NCBI GenBank assembly: GCA_035429725.1
Contig: DAOMFI010000001.1
Location: forward strand, 1 to 64,000
DNA from: JALORV01 sp035429725
GTDB lineage: Bacteria > Pseudomonadota > Gammaproteobacteria > Burkholderiales > Burkholderiaceae_F
Direction: 5' to 3'
Length of the DNA stretch: 64,000 nt
A program made the translations under genes and the position numbers. This document shows positions 24,387-33,437 of the stretch, in pieces (position 1 is the first letter of the stretch; the number at the start of each line of letters is the position of its first letter). The notes under the pieces were generated by a model, which saw only the letters and a list, made by a program, of their open reading frames with translations, was not told where the DNA came from and did not search any database.

Positions 24387-25577
24387 CTATCGCTCCACTG
24401 TAAGGGCGACGCCCATGCCGCCACCGATGCAAAGCGCCGCGAGTCCCTTCTTCGCGTCGCGCCGCTTCATTTCGTGCAGCAGCGTGACCAGCACGCGGCA
24501 GCCCGAAGCGCCGATCGGGTGGCCGAGCGCGATGGCACCGCCGTTGACGTTGATCTTGTCCTTGTAGGGCGCCTTGTCCCAGCCGAGGTCCTTGTTCACG
24601 GCACAGGCCTGCGCTGCGAAAGCCTCGTTGAGTTCCATCAGGTCGAGCTGCTCGGCCTTCCAGCCGGACTTCTCGAGCGCCTTGCGGGACGCGGGCGCCG
24701 GGCCCATGCCCATCAGCGCCGGATCGACACCGGCGGAGGCAAAGCTGACGATGCGCGCCAGCGGCTTCAGGCCGAGCGCCTTCGCCTTGTCGGCCGACAT
24801 GACCAGCACCGCCGCCGCGCCGTCGTTGATGCCGGACGCATTGCCGGCCGTGACGCTGCCTGACTTGTCGAATGCGGGCTTCAGCCCGGAAAGCGCTTCG
24901 GCGTTGGTCTTTCGATTGACGAACTCATCGGTGTCGAAGACGATCGGGTCACCCTTGCGCTGCGGGATCGTCACCGGGACGATCTCGTCCTTGAACCGCC
25001 CCGCATCCTGCGCTGCGGCCGCCTTGGTCTGCGACGCCAGTGCCAGCGCGTCCTGCGCGGCGCGATCGATGCCGTGGGCCTTGGCAACGTTTTCCGCCGT
25101 GATGCCCATGTGGTACTGGTTGTAGACGTCCCACAGGCCGTCGACGATCATGCTGTCGATGATCTTGGCATCGCCCATGCGGAAGCCGTCACGCGAACCG
25201 AGCATGACGTGCGGCGAGGCGCTCATGTTCTCCTGCCCGCCCGCGATGACGATCTGAGCGTCGCCGTTGCGGATCGCCTGCGCCGCCAGCATCACGGCCT
25301 TGAGCCCGGAGCCGCAGACCTTGTTGATCGTCATTGCCGGAACCGCGACCGGCAGCCCGGCTTTGATGGCGGCCTGGCGCGCCGGGTTCTGGCCGCTGCC
25401 GGCCGTCAGCACTTGCCCGAGGATCACTTCGTCGACCTGATCGGCAGCCACGCCGGCACGGCGCAGGACTTCCTTGATGACGATGGCACCGAGCTCCGGC
25501 GCGGAAATCTTGGCGAGCGTGCCGCCGAATTTTCCGATGGCGGTCCGTGCGGCCGCAACGATGACTGCTTCGGTCAT
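24387..25577 (-). CDS. phaA: Acetyl-CoA C-acetyltransferase PhaA
   Basis: 396 residues. It condenses two acetyl-CoA to acetoacetyl-CoA, the first step of PHB synthesis. Nucleophile C88 in INKVCGSGLKAV, GNASGINDGAAAV, ALGHPIGASGCR and the C-terminal ALCIGGGMG cysteine are all present, as in biosynthetic thiolases. 72 bp after phaC on the same strand and in the classical phaCAB order. The paralogue bktB lies at 13422-14603. Confidence 0.96.
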   Translation of the reverse strand: MTEAVIVAAARTAIGKFGGTLAKISAPELGAIVIKEVLRRAGVAADQVDEVILGQVLTAGSGQNPARQAAIKAGLPVAVPAMTINKVCGSGLKAVMLAAQAIRNGDAQIVIAGGQENMSASPHVMLGSRDGFRMGDAKIIDSMIVDGLWDVYNQYHMGITAENVAKAHGIDRAAQDALALASQTKAAAAQDAGRFKDEIVPVTIPQRKGDPIVFDTDEFVNRKTNAEALSGLKPAFDKSGSVTAGNASGINDGAAAVLVMSADKAKALGLKPLARIVSFASAGVDPALMGMGPAPASRKALEKSGWKAEQLDLMELNEAFAAQACAVNKDLGWDKAPYKDKINVNGGAIALGHPIGASGCRVLVTLLHEMKRRDAKKGLAALCIGGGMGVALTVER

Positions 25578-25649
25578 GTGATGACTCCGTGGTGAGTGCT
25601 GATGCGACGCCAGGCCTGATGCCCGCCGTCGAAGGATGCTAGCGCGGTC

Positions 25650-27530
25650 CTATGCCTTTTCCTTGACGTAGATCCCGGGCGCCGGCACGGTCGGCTTGTA
25701 CTTGGCGTTGCCGTACTGCTTTGGTGCGGGTTTGAGCGGACCCGAGTAGCGCGCCAGCCACCGGCTCCAGTCCGGCCACCAGCTGCCCGGCTGCTCGACC
25801 GCACCGTTGAACCAGGCATCGGAGTTGGCCGGCAGCGTATCGTCGGCGCCAGCCCAGTAGTTGCGCTTGTTCTTCGTCGGCGGGTTGATCGTCCCGGCAA
25901 TGTGCCCGCTGGCACCCAGTACGTAGCGCACACCGCCCGCCTTGCCGCCGCCCGGCAGCGTGCGAGCCGAGGCGTACGCCGCTTTCCACGGCACGATGTG
26001 ATCTTCCTTCGCCGCAAAGACGTACGTCGGGACCTGGATCCGGCCAAGGTCGACGGACTGGCCGCACGTGCGCAGCTTGCCCGGAACGCGCAGGTTGTTC
26101 TCGAGGTACATGTTGCGCAGGTACCAGGAATACATCGGGCCTGGAAGGTTGGTGCTGTCGCCGTTCCAGTAGAGCAGGTCGAACGCGGGCGGCGACTTGC
26201 CCTCGAGGTAGTTGCTGACGACGTAATTCCAGACCAGATCGTTGGGACGCAGGCTCGAGAACGTGTTGCCGAGTTCAAGCCCCGGCATGATGCCGCCGCG
26301 CGCGAACTGCTGCTCGCGCAGTCGCACCTGGGCCTCGTCGATGAAGACATCGAGCACGCCGGCGTCCTCGAAGTCGAGCAGCGCGGTCATCATCGTCAGG
26401 CTCGTAAGCGGCTCTTCGCCCCGCGCATACATCACGGCCAGCGCATTGGCGATCAGCGTGCCGCCGACACAGAAGCCGAGCGCATTGATCTGGCGGCTGC
26501 CGGTGATCTCCTGCACGACGTGGATCGCGGTGATCACGCCCTTCTCGAGATAGTCGTCCCAGGTGACGTGCGCCTCGGGCTGCTTGGGGTTCTTCCACGA
26601 CACAACGAACACCGTGTGGCCCTGCTCGACCGCATAGCGGATGAACGAGTTCTCGGGCTGCAGGTCGAGGATGTAGAACTTGTTGATGCAGGGCGGCACC
26701 ATGAGGAACGGCCGCGAGTAGACCTTCTCGGTCAGGGGCTTGTACTGGATCAGCTCGAACAGCTGGTTCGTGAAGACGACGCGCCCCTCGCTGGTCGCGA
26801 CGTTGCGCCCGACCTCGAAGGCGCTCTCATCGGTCATCGAGATCTTGCCCTTGCCGATGTCCTTCAGCAGATTGTCGAGCCCGGCCTTCAGGCTTTCGCC
26901 GCTTGTCTCGAGCAGGGTCTGCTGAGCCTTGGGATTGAAGGCAAAGAAGTTCGCCGGCGAAGCCGCGTCGACCCACTGGGACACCGCGAACTTCACGCGC
27001 TTGCGCGTCTTCTTGTCCCCCTGGACGCTGTCGGCCAGGCGATTCATGAACTCGGAGTTCAGCAGGTACGTGCGCGCGTAGAACGAGGCGAGCGAGTTCT
27101 TCTGCCAGCTCGGGTCCGAGAAGCGGGGGTCGGAAATCGGAGCGGTCGTGCGTTCCGGATGCGTGAAGAAGTCGTTCCAGAGCCCGGTCAGCCGCTGGAC
27201 GTAGTCCTGCTGCATCTCAAGCAGCCGCTCCGGCCCGAGCGGCATGGCATTCGCATGAGCCGCAGACGATTGCTGCAGCCACGGAAGCGCGAAATTGAAG
27301 GGCTCCATGCTGCCAAGCGCGTGCACGGCGCCTTGCTTCGGCGCGGGCTCGCTCCTCGGTGCCGCTGACGTCGATGCTGCGGATGCCGCTGACCCGCCAC
27401 GACGGACCGCCGTGGATTTGGCACTCGCGTTGGAGACACGCTTGCGGGCGCGGCGTGGCGTGCTGGCGGACTTCCCGCCAGTGGCTCCTGTTCCCGCGCG
27501 GGCAGCGCGTCCGGCCTTTGAAGTCGCCAT
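25650..27530 (-). CDS. phaC: Class I polyhydroxyalkanoate synthase PhaC
   Basis: 626 residues from ATG 27530, preceded by GGAGGAG. It polymerises (R)-3-hydroxyacyl-CoA on granules. The lipase-like box GFCVGGT carries nucleophile C354; the catalytic Asp lies in AAKEDHIVPW and His in GASGHIAG. The C-terminal alpha/beta-hydrolase domain is typical. The first 70 residues are a Lys/Arg/Ala/Ser-rich low-complexity arm (TPRRARKRVSNASAKSTA) not found in the common class I enzyme as I know it, which explains the extra length over about 590. First gene of phaCAB, 142 bp behind pgeF. Confidence 0.95.
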   Translation of the reverse strand: MATSKAGRAARAGTGATGGKSASTPRRARKRVSNASAKSTAVRRGGSAASAASTSAAPRSEPAPKQGAVHALGSMEPFNFALPWLQQSSAAHANAMPLGPERLLEMQQDYVQRLTGLWNDFFTHPERTTAPISDPRFSDPSWQKNSLASFYARTYLLNSEFMNRLADSVQGDKKTRKRVKFAVSQWVDAASPANFFAFNPKAQQTLLETSGESLKAGLDNLLKDIGKGKISMTDESAFEVGRNVATSEGRVVFTNQLFELIQYKPLTEKVYSRPFLMVPPCINKFYILDLQPENSFIRYAVEQGHTVFVVSWKNPKQPEAHVTWDDYLEKGVITAIHVVQEITGSRQINALGFCVGGTLIANALAVMYARGEEPLTSLTMMTALLDFEDAGVLDVFIDEAQVRLREQQFARGGIMPGLELGNTFSSLRPNDLVWNYVVSNYLEGKSPPAFDLLYWNGDSTNLPGPMYSWYLRNMYLENNLRVPGKLRTCGQSVDLGRIQVPTYVFAAKEDHIVPWKAAYASARTLPGGGKAGGVRYVLGASGHIAGTINPPTKNKRNYWAGADDTLPANSDAWFNGAVEQPGSWWPDWSRWLARYSGPLKPAPKQYGNAKYKPTVPAPGIYVKEKA

Positions 27531-27593
27531 GTCTCCTCCGGAGTGGGTGGCCGGTGGACCGAATGATCCCTGCGGCTCTAGCTCAGTCTTGCG

Positions 27594-27622
27594 ATTCTCC
27601 ACAAGGCACCGAGCACGGTCAA
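27594..27622 (-). promoter_or_regulatory. phaC: Candidate phaC promoter
   Basis: On the minus strand TTGACC (27622-27617) is followed after 17 bp by GAGAAT (27599-27594), 63 bp before the phaC start. The -35 matches 5 of 6 and the -10 4 of 6 positions. A 6-bp hairpin ACCCGT/ACGGGT (27623-27640) immediately upstream could end the pgeF transcript. Confidence 0.4.
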
Positions 27623-27672
27623 ACCCGTCATCCCACGGGTCCGACCCGCCGGCGCTTGGTCAAGTCGGCTCG

Positions 27673-28446
27673 TCAGACGGCGTGTTGGCGTTCGATCCAG
27701 ATCAGTGCGGCATGGCGGCCCGTGACCCGATCACGCCGGTGACTGTAAAAGCGCTGGGGGTCGCAATAGGTGCACACGCCGCCACCAAAAACGGCATCGA
27801 CCCCCACTGCGGCCAGCGCCATGCGGCCGAGTGCGAACAGGTCTGCGTGATACTTGCCCGCGCCGGCAGGCACGAAGGCCGCTGCCGCGCCTGGCAGACC
27901 CGACGTCATCGCCTGCAGCACGTCGGCCCCGACCTCGAAGTGATCCGGCCCGATGGCAGGTCCGAGATAGGCGATCAACCTTGCGCCCGGGTCCCTCAGC
28001 CGTTGCCGCATCATCCCGACCGTCGCCTGCAGGATGCCCGCCGCGAGGCCGCGCCAACCGGCATGCGCGACACCCACGCAGCGACCGCGATCGTCCGCGA
28101 GCAGCACGGGCATGCAGTCGGCGACCATGACGACCGCCACCTTGCCGGCTTGGTCGGTCACGGCGGCATCGGCTTCGACACTCCCGTCCGCGTCAGCGGC
28201 ATCCACCACCCGGGAACCGTGCACCTGCCTCAGCCAGCGCGGCTCGCTGGGCAGCGACCTGCGCAGGCGTGCCCGGTTGGCAGCGACGACGGTGACGTCA
28301 TCGCCGGAACCCAGTCCGAGGTTCATGCCGTCGCGGTCCGGCGCACCGTAAGCGCCGGTCGACGTGCCGCCCGCGCGCGTTGTGATGAGCGCCCTGACGA
28401 CCGGTGGCACCGGCCAGTCAGGGCGGATCCAGTCGTACGATTTCAT
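27673..28446 (-). CDS. pgeF: Peptidoglycan editing factor / multicopper polyphenol oxidase-like (YfiH family)
   Basis: 257 residues from the ATG at 28446, which overlaps the rluD stop (ATGA). YfiH/PgeF proteins are now thought to remove wrongly incorporated L-Ser from UDP-MurNAc peptides; earlier they were called laccase-domain proteins. Family motifs are present: VHGSRVV, MVADCMPVLLAD, VAHAGWRGLAAGI, and GGVCTYCDPQRFYSHRRD with the Cys and His metal ligands. An upstream frame to 28617 lies inside rluD and is not credible. The bamD/rluD-pgeF-phaC order is common in Burkholderiales. Confidence 0.92.
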   Translation of the reverse strand: MKSYDWIRPDWPVPPVVRALITTRAGGTSTGAYGAPDRDGMNLGLGSGDDVTVVAANRARLRRSLPSEPRWLRQVHGSRVVDAADADGSVEADAAVTDQAGKVAVVMVADCMPVLLADDRGRCVGVAHAGWRGLAAGILQATVGMMRQRLRDPGARLIAYLGPAIGPDHFEVGADVLQAMTSGLPGAAAAFVPAGAGKYHADLFALGRMALAAVGVDAVFGGGVCTYCDPQRFYSHRRDRVTGRHAALIWIERQHAV

Positions 28447-29516
28447 GCTTCGTCCGGAAGCGCGCAGGGACGGTCCGTCGGCCCGAAACCCAGCGACTGC
28501 ATGAGTTCGGCCAGGTCGGTCGGCGGCGCACGAAACCACTGCATCGGCGCCCGCGTGCGCGGGTGCTCGAGTCCGAGGCGGCAGGCGTGCAGCGCCTGTC
28601 GCCCGAAGACACGCCATGCGACCGTCGCGTCCGGCGCCGGCAGCCTGCGCCGGTAGACCGGATCCCCGACCAGCGGGTGGCCGAGATGCTCGAGATGCAC
28701 GCGTATCTGGTGCGTGCGGCCGGTGTCTAAGCGGCAGGCGAGCCAGGACAGGGTCGCATTGCCTTGCCGCACCGACGCCAGGTTCCAGTACTGCGTTCGC
28801 GCCGACCGCGCATTGGACGCATGGCTGACCTTGAAGCGCAACGGGTTGCGCGGATCACGTCCGATCGGCGCATCGACAGTGCCGTGGCGCCGCGGCTCCC
28901 CGAGGACGACGGCCCAGTACTCGCGGCGCACGGTGCGCGCCTGCAATTGGCGCACGAGATCGGCCTGCGCCGCCAGCGTGCGCGCGACGACCATCAAGCC
29001 GGAGGTCCCGGCGTCGAGTCGATGCACGATGCCGGCGCGCGGCACGGCGGCCAGTTCAGGCGCGTAGGCAAGAAGACCGTTGAGCAGCGTGCCGGACCAG
29101 TGGCCCGCCGCGGGGTGGACCACCAGGCCCGGCGGCTTGTCGATGACGAGCATGTCGGCGTCCTCGAACAGCACGGCAAGCGACATCGGCTCCGGCTGGT
29201 AGGCCCTGGCATCGGGTGCGGGCTGCGGCTCTAGCTCGACCAGGTCGCCGGTGCCGAGTTCGTGCCGCGGACGCACGACAGCACCGTTGACGCGCACCGC
29301 GCCGTCTTCCACCCACTGCTTGAGCCGCGTGCGCGAAATTTCCGGCATCCACCGCACCAGCGCCTTGTCGAGCCTCTCCCCTGCCAGCCCGGAATCGACG
29401 CTGAAACGGCGGCGCGGATCGACTTCGCCCGCTTCGACCAGCAGGTCCGCTTCGTCGTCCAGGACCGGATCAACCGAGGGCGGACCGTATACTTCAGTGC
29501 TGGTCAACGGGAGCAC
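28443..29516 (-). CDS. rluD: 23S rRNA pseudouridine synthase RluD
   Basis: Up to 357 residues. An S4 RNA-binding domain (ERLDKALVRWMPEISRTRLKQWVEDGAVRVNG) precedes the pseudouridine synthase domain with the catalytic Asp in GIVHRLDAGTSGLMVVA, then LDTGRTHQIRVHL and HPLVGDPVY. RluD modifies helix 69 of 23S rRNA. The GTG at 29516 gives about 30 unconserved-looking N-terminal residues and sits 8 bp from the divergent bamD start, so the true start may be a little downstream. Coupled to pgeF by ATGA. Confidence 0.93.
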   Translation of the reverse strand: MLPLTSTEVYGPPSVDPVLDDEADLLVEAGEVDPRRRFSVDSGLAGERLDKALVRWMPEISRTRLKQWVEDGAVRVNGAVVRPRHELGTGDLVELEPQPAPDARAYQPEPMSLAVLFEDADMLVIDKPPGLVVHPAAGHWSGTLLNGLLAYAPELAAVPRAGIVHRLDAGTSGLMVVARTLAAQADLVRQLQARTVRREYWAVVLGEPRRHGTVDAPIGRDPRNPLRFKVSHASNARSARTQYWNLASVRQGNATLSWLACRLDTGRTHQIRVHLEHLGHPLVGDPVYRRRLPAPDATVAWRVFGRQALHACRLGLEHPRTRAPMQWFRAPPTDLAELMQSLGFGPTDRPCALPDEA

Positions 29517-29524
29517 CCTGAGCG

Positions 29525-30325
29525 ATGGTTGGTTTCAATTCCTGGACGGCGCCGCTGCTGCGGCAGATCGCGATCGTCCTCGCGGCGCTCGCCCTCGGAG
29601 GCTGCAGCTGGCTCGGGATGGACGAGCTATTCCAGAAGGACAACACGGCCAAGTGGGATGCCGACCGATTGTACGCGGAGGCACGCGCCGAACTGTCGGC
29701 GGGCAACTGGGTCAAGGCGCGCGAGTACTACCAGAAGCTGGAGGCGCGCTATCCGTTCGGCCGGCATGCGCAGCAGGCGCTGATGGAGATCGCCTACACG
29801 TACTACAAGGAAGGCGAGACGGCGCAGGCCGTCCAGACGGCCGACCGTTTCATCCGCCAGTATCCGAACAACCCCAACGTCGATTACATGTACTACCTGA
29901 AGGGGCTGGCAGGGTTCGGCGAAGATACGGGCCTGCTCGGGCGCCTGCTGTCGCAGGACATCTCGCAGCGTGACGCGAAAGGCGCGCGGGAGTCGTACGA
30001 CGCTTTCCGCGAACTGGTCACGCGCTATCCGGACAGCAAATACGCTGAGGACGCGCGTGCCCGCATGCGTTACCTGATCAACTCACTCGCCAAGGCCGAG
30101 CTGCTCGCCGCCAACTTCTACTATGTTCGCAAGGGCTATATCGCGGCCATCCAGCGCGCACAGATCGTCGTGCGCGATTTCCAGACCTCGCCAGCGGCCG
30201 AAGATGCGCTGATCCTGATGGCGAAGTCCTACCAGGCGCTCGAGATGCCGGACCTGCAGGCCGACGTCGAGCGTGTGCTTGCGGTCAATTTCCCGGAAAG
30301 CCCGTACCTGCGCGCCCGGCGCTGA
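29525..30325 (+). CDS. bamD: Outer membrane assembly lipoprotein BamD
   Basis: 266 residues. A lipoprotein signal with lipobox LGGC (C27) anchors it to the outer membrane, where it works with BamA in folding beta-barrels. TPR-like repeats follow: AKWDADRLYAEARAELSAGN, YYQKLEARYPFGRHAQQALME, ETAQAVQTADRFIRQYPN, FRELVTRYPDSKYAEDARARM. Divergent from rluD. Its stop (30323-30325) abuts the stop of the convergent helicase gene with no base between. Confidence 0.95.
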   Translation: MVGFNSWTAPLLRQIAIVLAALALGGCSWLGMDELFQKDNTAKWDADRLYAEARAELSAGNWVKAREYYQKLEARYPFGRHAQQALMEIAYTYYKEGETAQAVQTADRFIRQYPNNPNVDYMYYLKGLAGFGEDTGLLGRLLSQDISQRDAKGARESYDAFRELVTRYPDSKYAEDARARMRYLINSLAKAELLAANFYYVRKGYIAAIQRAQIVVRDFQTSPAAEDALILMAKSYQALEMPDLQADVERVLAVNFPESPYLRARR

Positions 30326-32359
30326 TCACTCCGCGGGTGCGCGGCGCCGGGTCAGGAACCCGATCGCCTCGTCCTCACTGCGCGTCCGCGTAAAGGGCGG
30401 CAGGCTCGCCAGCACGGTACGGCCATAGGACTTCGTCAGCACGCGCTCGTCGAGAATCATCAGCACGCCGCGGTCATGCTCGTCACGGATCAGGCGGCCG
30501 GCCCCCTGCTTCAACAGCATTACGGCCTCGGGCAGCTGGTACTCGTTGAACGGGTTGCGCCCGGCGCGACGCAGAAGGCGGATCTTGGCGTCGACGACCG
30601 GATCGTCGGGTGGGGCGAACGGCAGCTTGTCGATGACCACGAGCGACAGCGCATCACCGCGGATGTCGATGCCTTCCCAGAAGGTGACGCTGCCGACCAG
30701 CACCGCGTTGCCGGCGCCGCGGAATCCGTCCAGCAGGGCGCGCCGGCTGCCGGTGCCCTGCACGAACAACGGCAGCGGCAGCGCGTCTTCACCCATCAGC
30801 TGCTGCAGGCGTGCCGAGACGCGATCGACGGCACGCAGGGTCGTGCAAAGCACGAACGCGCGTCCGCCATTGGCCTTGACGAGTGGCCACGCCGCCTCGG
30901 CGACCCGCTCCGGGAAACGGGTGTCATACGGCGACGGCATCGACTGCGGGAGATAGAGCAGCGCTTGCCGGGCAAAGTCGAACGGACTGTCCCAGCGCGC
31001 CGTCTCCGCGTCGTCGATGCCGAGTTCGGAAAGGTAGTGATCGAAGCGGCCGCCGGTCGTGAGCGTGGCCGAAGTCAGGATCCAGGCCTGCGGCTGCGCG
31101 GCACGCGCGCGCGCGAGGGCATGGCCGGCAGCAAGCGGCGTCTTGTGGAACTGCGCGCCGTGCGTCGTGACCGAAATCCAGCGCACGGTCGGCTCGGCCT
31201 CCGGATCGTGCTGAACACTGTCATCATCGGCGTCTGCACGCAGCGCTTTTTGCCAGTCACCCAGGGCGCGCCTGAGCTCCACGAGGCGCGCTGCCATGAG
31301 ATCGAGCTCGGGATCACGGCCACGGTTGATCTCCACCGCACGGGCGAGTTCCGACGCCTCCGCGTCCAGCAGGCCGAGTGACTCCTGCAGGCGGCCCGCG
31401 TGCGGCAGGCGCGCCAGCGGCACGCGCGCTCCCGCCGCGAGGCCCAGATCACCGAGCGCCAGCCGGACGTCGCGCACTCCGCGCTCGAGGCGCGAGGTCA
31501 GCGCCGTCCACGCGGCGCCGTCGGCGGCGCGTGCGAGACCGAGTGCGCGGCAGTCACGCGCCAGCTCGAGCCACTGCGCGAGGGACAGTGTGCTGCCAAA
31601 GAAGTCCGCCGCAATGTCCGGCAGCTGATGCGCCTCGTCGAGCACCACCGTGTCGACGGTTGGCAGGAAGTCCCGGATGGCGTCGTCTCGCAGTGCGAGA
31701 TCCGCCAGGAAGAGATGATGGTTGACGACGACGACATCGGCAGCCTGGGCTTCCCGCCGCGCCTTGAAGACGAAGCACTCGGCGAGGCGCGGGCACTCGG
31801 CACCCAGGCAGTTGTCGCGCGTCGACGTGACCAGCGGCCAGATGGCCGCGCTCTCCGGCACTTCGGCCAGTTCCGCGCGATCACCGCTCGCCGTCGTGCC
31901 GGCGAAACGCATGACCGCACGCAGTTGGCGGGCGTCCTCGCGCGTCGCAACCAGGGCGTCCGCTTCGGCCCGCGCCAGGCGATGCAGGCAGAGGTAGTTG
32001 GCACGCCCCTTGAGCAGCGCCGTGGCCGCGTTCAGCTTCAGCGCCTTGAGCACCGCCGGCAGGTCCTTGCGATAGAGCTGGTCCTGCAGTGGCTTGGTGC
32101 CGGTCGAAATCAGCAGCTTGCCGCCGCCGAGCAGCGCTGGCACGAGATAGGCAAAGGTCTTGCCAGTTCCTGTGCCCGCCTCCGCGACAAGCGTTCCGCC
32201 GTTTTGTATGACGCGGTGCACGGTGGCGGCCATCTCGGCCTGGGAGCCGCGCGGCACGAAGCCCGGTACCGAAAGTGCGAGCGCGCCGCCGGCCGCGAAG
32301 GCCTGCGTGACCTGCATGTCTGCTGAAGGAGCGGCTGCCGCCGTGGCGTGCCGACTCAC
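30326..32359 (-). CDS. ATP-dependent DNA helicase, DinG/YoaA (XPD-like) family
   Basis: 677 residues from a GTG that overlaps the stop of the small YdcH-like gene; an ATG at 32317 is an alternative. Walker A AEAGTGTGKTFAYLVPAL near residue 60, then four spaced cysteines of the iron-sulfur domain (the last ones in CLGAECPRLAEC), VVVNHHLFLADLAL, the DEAH box VLDEAHQLPD, and C-terminal motifs SFxE-like GSVTFWEGIDIRGD and QGAGRLIRDEHDRGV. YoaA and DinG unwind damaged or structured DNA, YoaA together with HolC. It closely fits YoaA by length, but the symbol is left open. Confidence 0.9.
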   Translation of the reverse strand: MSRHATAAAAPSADMQVTQAFAAGGALALSVPGFVPRGSQAEMAATVHRVIQNGGTLVAEAGTGTGKTFAYLVPALLGGGKLLISTGTKPLQDQLYRKDLPAVLKALKLNAATALLKGRANYLCLHRLARAEADALVATREDARQLRAVMRFAGTTASGDRAELAEVPESAAIWPLVTSTRDNCLGAECPRLAECFVFKARREAQAADVVVVNHHLFLADLALRDDAIRDFLPTVDTVVLDEAHQLPDIAADFFGSTLSLAQWLELARDCRALGLARAADGAAWTALTSRLERGVRDVRLALGDLGLAAGARVPLARLPHAGRLQESLGLLDAEASELARAVEINRGRDPELDLMAARLVELRRALGDWQKALRADADDDSVQHDPEAEPTVRWISVTTHGAQFHKTPLAAGHALARARAAQPQAWILTSATLTTGGRFDHYLSELGIDDAETARWDSPFDFARQALLYLPQSMPSPYDTRFPERVAEAAWPLVKANGGRAFVLCTTLRAVDRVSARLQQLMGEDALPLPLFVQGTGSRRALLDGFRGAGNAVLVGSVTFWEGIDIRGDALSLVVIDKLPFAPPDDPVVDAKIRLLRRAGRNPFNEYQLPEAVMLLKQGAGRLIRDEHDRGVLMILDERVLTKSYGRTVLASLPPFTRTRSEDEAIGFLTRRRAPAE

Positions 32360-32553
32360 GCCGGAATGTCGGGAACCAGGCGCATTTCGAGCAAGCGCAC
32401 CGAATCCTTGATCTGCAGCTTGCGCTTCTTCATCCGTCGCAAAGCCAGTTCATCAACGCCCGGCTGCACCGCGAGCCGCTCGATCGCCTCGTCTAGATCC
32501 CGGTGCTCGATCTGCAATTCGATGATCCGCCGCTTGATGTCGTCCTGGTCCAT
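32356..32553 (-). CDS. YdcH/DUF465 family small helical protein
   Basis: 65 residues, almost wholly helical: DDIKRRIIELQIEHRDLDEAIERLA, then DELALRRMKKRKLQIKDSVRLLEM, as in the YdcH (DUF465) family. The function is unknown in general. The stop overlaps the helicase start, so they form a two-gene unit. Confidence 0.85.
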   Translation of the reverse strand: MDQDDIKRRIIELQIEHRDLDEAIERLAVQPGVDELALRRMKKRKLQIKDSVRLLEMRLVPDIPA

Positions 32554-32660
32554 TGTCGGTGCGAATCGTCAAAGTGGGCCTGAAAAGGGCGCGGTACCCG
32601 GAGCTCGGCAGTTCACGAGAGCGCCGATGATAGACTTCCTTCAAAGTCCGACCTATCAGC

Positions 32661-33437
32661 GTGTCCAGCTTCAAAGTCAACGTCTGCGTCGCCCAGCACA
32701 TCGGGGACCGGCAAGAGCAACAAGACCGCGCAGCGATCATCACGAGCCCGCGTAATCCGGGCGCCATGCTCGCCATCGTCGCAGACGGCATGGGAGGACG
32801 GACCGGCGGTCGGTTGGCCGCGGACCAGGTCGTCAGCACAGCCGAAAACCTCTTCAAGGACATGACGGACCGGGACTCGACGTACCGGGACATGCTGCTG
32901 CACCTGGCCGCCGAAGCGCACACCGTCATCCGCCTGACCGCGATCGCCGCGGAAAAGGAGCCGCACAGCACGCTGTGCGCCCTCATCATCAAGAAGAACT
33001 ACGCGATCTGGGCCAATGCCGGCGACAGCCGCCTGTACTTCTTCCGCAACGGACGATTGGTCCATCGCACCGAGGATCACACCTATGCGGAACAGCTACG
33101 GCAGGAAGGCCGCCACGAGGACGCCGAGCTCGCCGCTGTCCGCTACAAGAACATCCTGGTGAGCGCTCTGGGGATCAACAAAAAGCCCAAGGTCGCCATC
33201 GGCGAGGAAAACGCCCTGCGCGAGGGCGACATGTTCCTGCTGGCGAGTGACGGGCTGTGGGCGTACTTCGAGGACGAGGAACTTGGCGAGATCCTCTACA
33301 GCCAACCGCCGCGCGAGGCGTCGGAGCGCCTCGTCTCGCTGGCCCGGGAGCGCGCCGAAGGGCGAGGCGACAATCTGTCGGTCGTCATCATCCGCCTGGA
33401 TCCGCAACCCAAGCAGGCGCTGCGCGGCCAGCCCTAG
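32661..33437 (+). CDS. PP2C-type serine/threonine protein phosphatase
   Basis: 258 residues from a GTG. Motifs of metal-dependent bacterial PP2C phosphatases: DRQEQQDRAAI near residue 17, VADGMGGRTGG near 40, WANAGDSRLYFFRNG, LLASDGLWAYF and GRGDNLSVVII, supplying the acidic metal ligands. Such enzymes reverse Ser/Thr phosphorylation; no kinase gene is in the window. It reads convergently into the coiled-coil gene, and the two stop codons overlap (33434-33437). Confidence 0.92.
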   Translation: MSSFKVNVCVAQHIGDRQEQQDRAAIITSPRNPGAMLAIVADGMGGRTGGRLAADQVVSTAENLFKDMTDRDSTYRDMLLHLAAEAHTVIRLTAIAAEKEPHSTLCALIIKKNYAIWANAGDSRLYFFRNGRLVHRTEDHTYAEQLRQEGRHEDAELAAVRYKNILVSALGINKKPKVAIGEENALREGDMFLLASDGLWAYFEDEELGEILYSQPPREASERLVSLARERAEGRGDNLSVVIIRLDPQPKQALRGQP

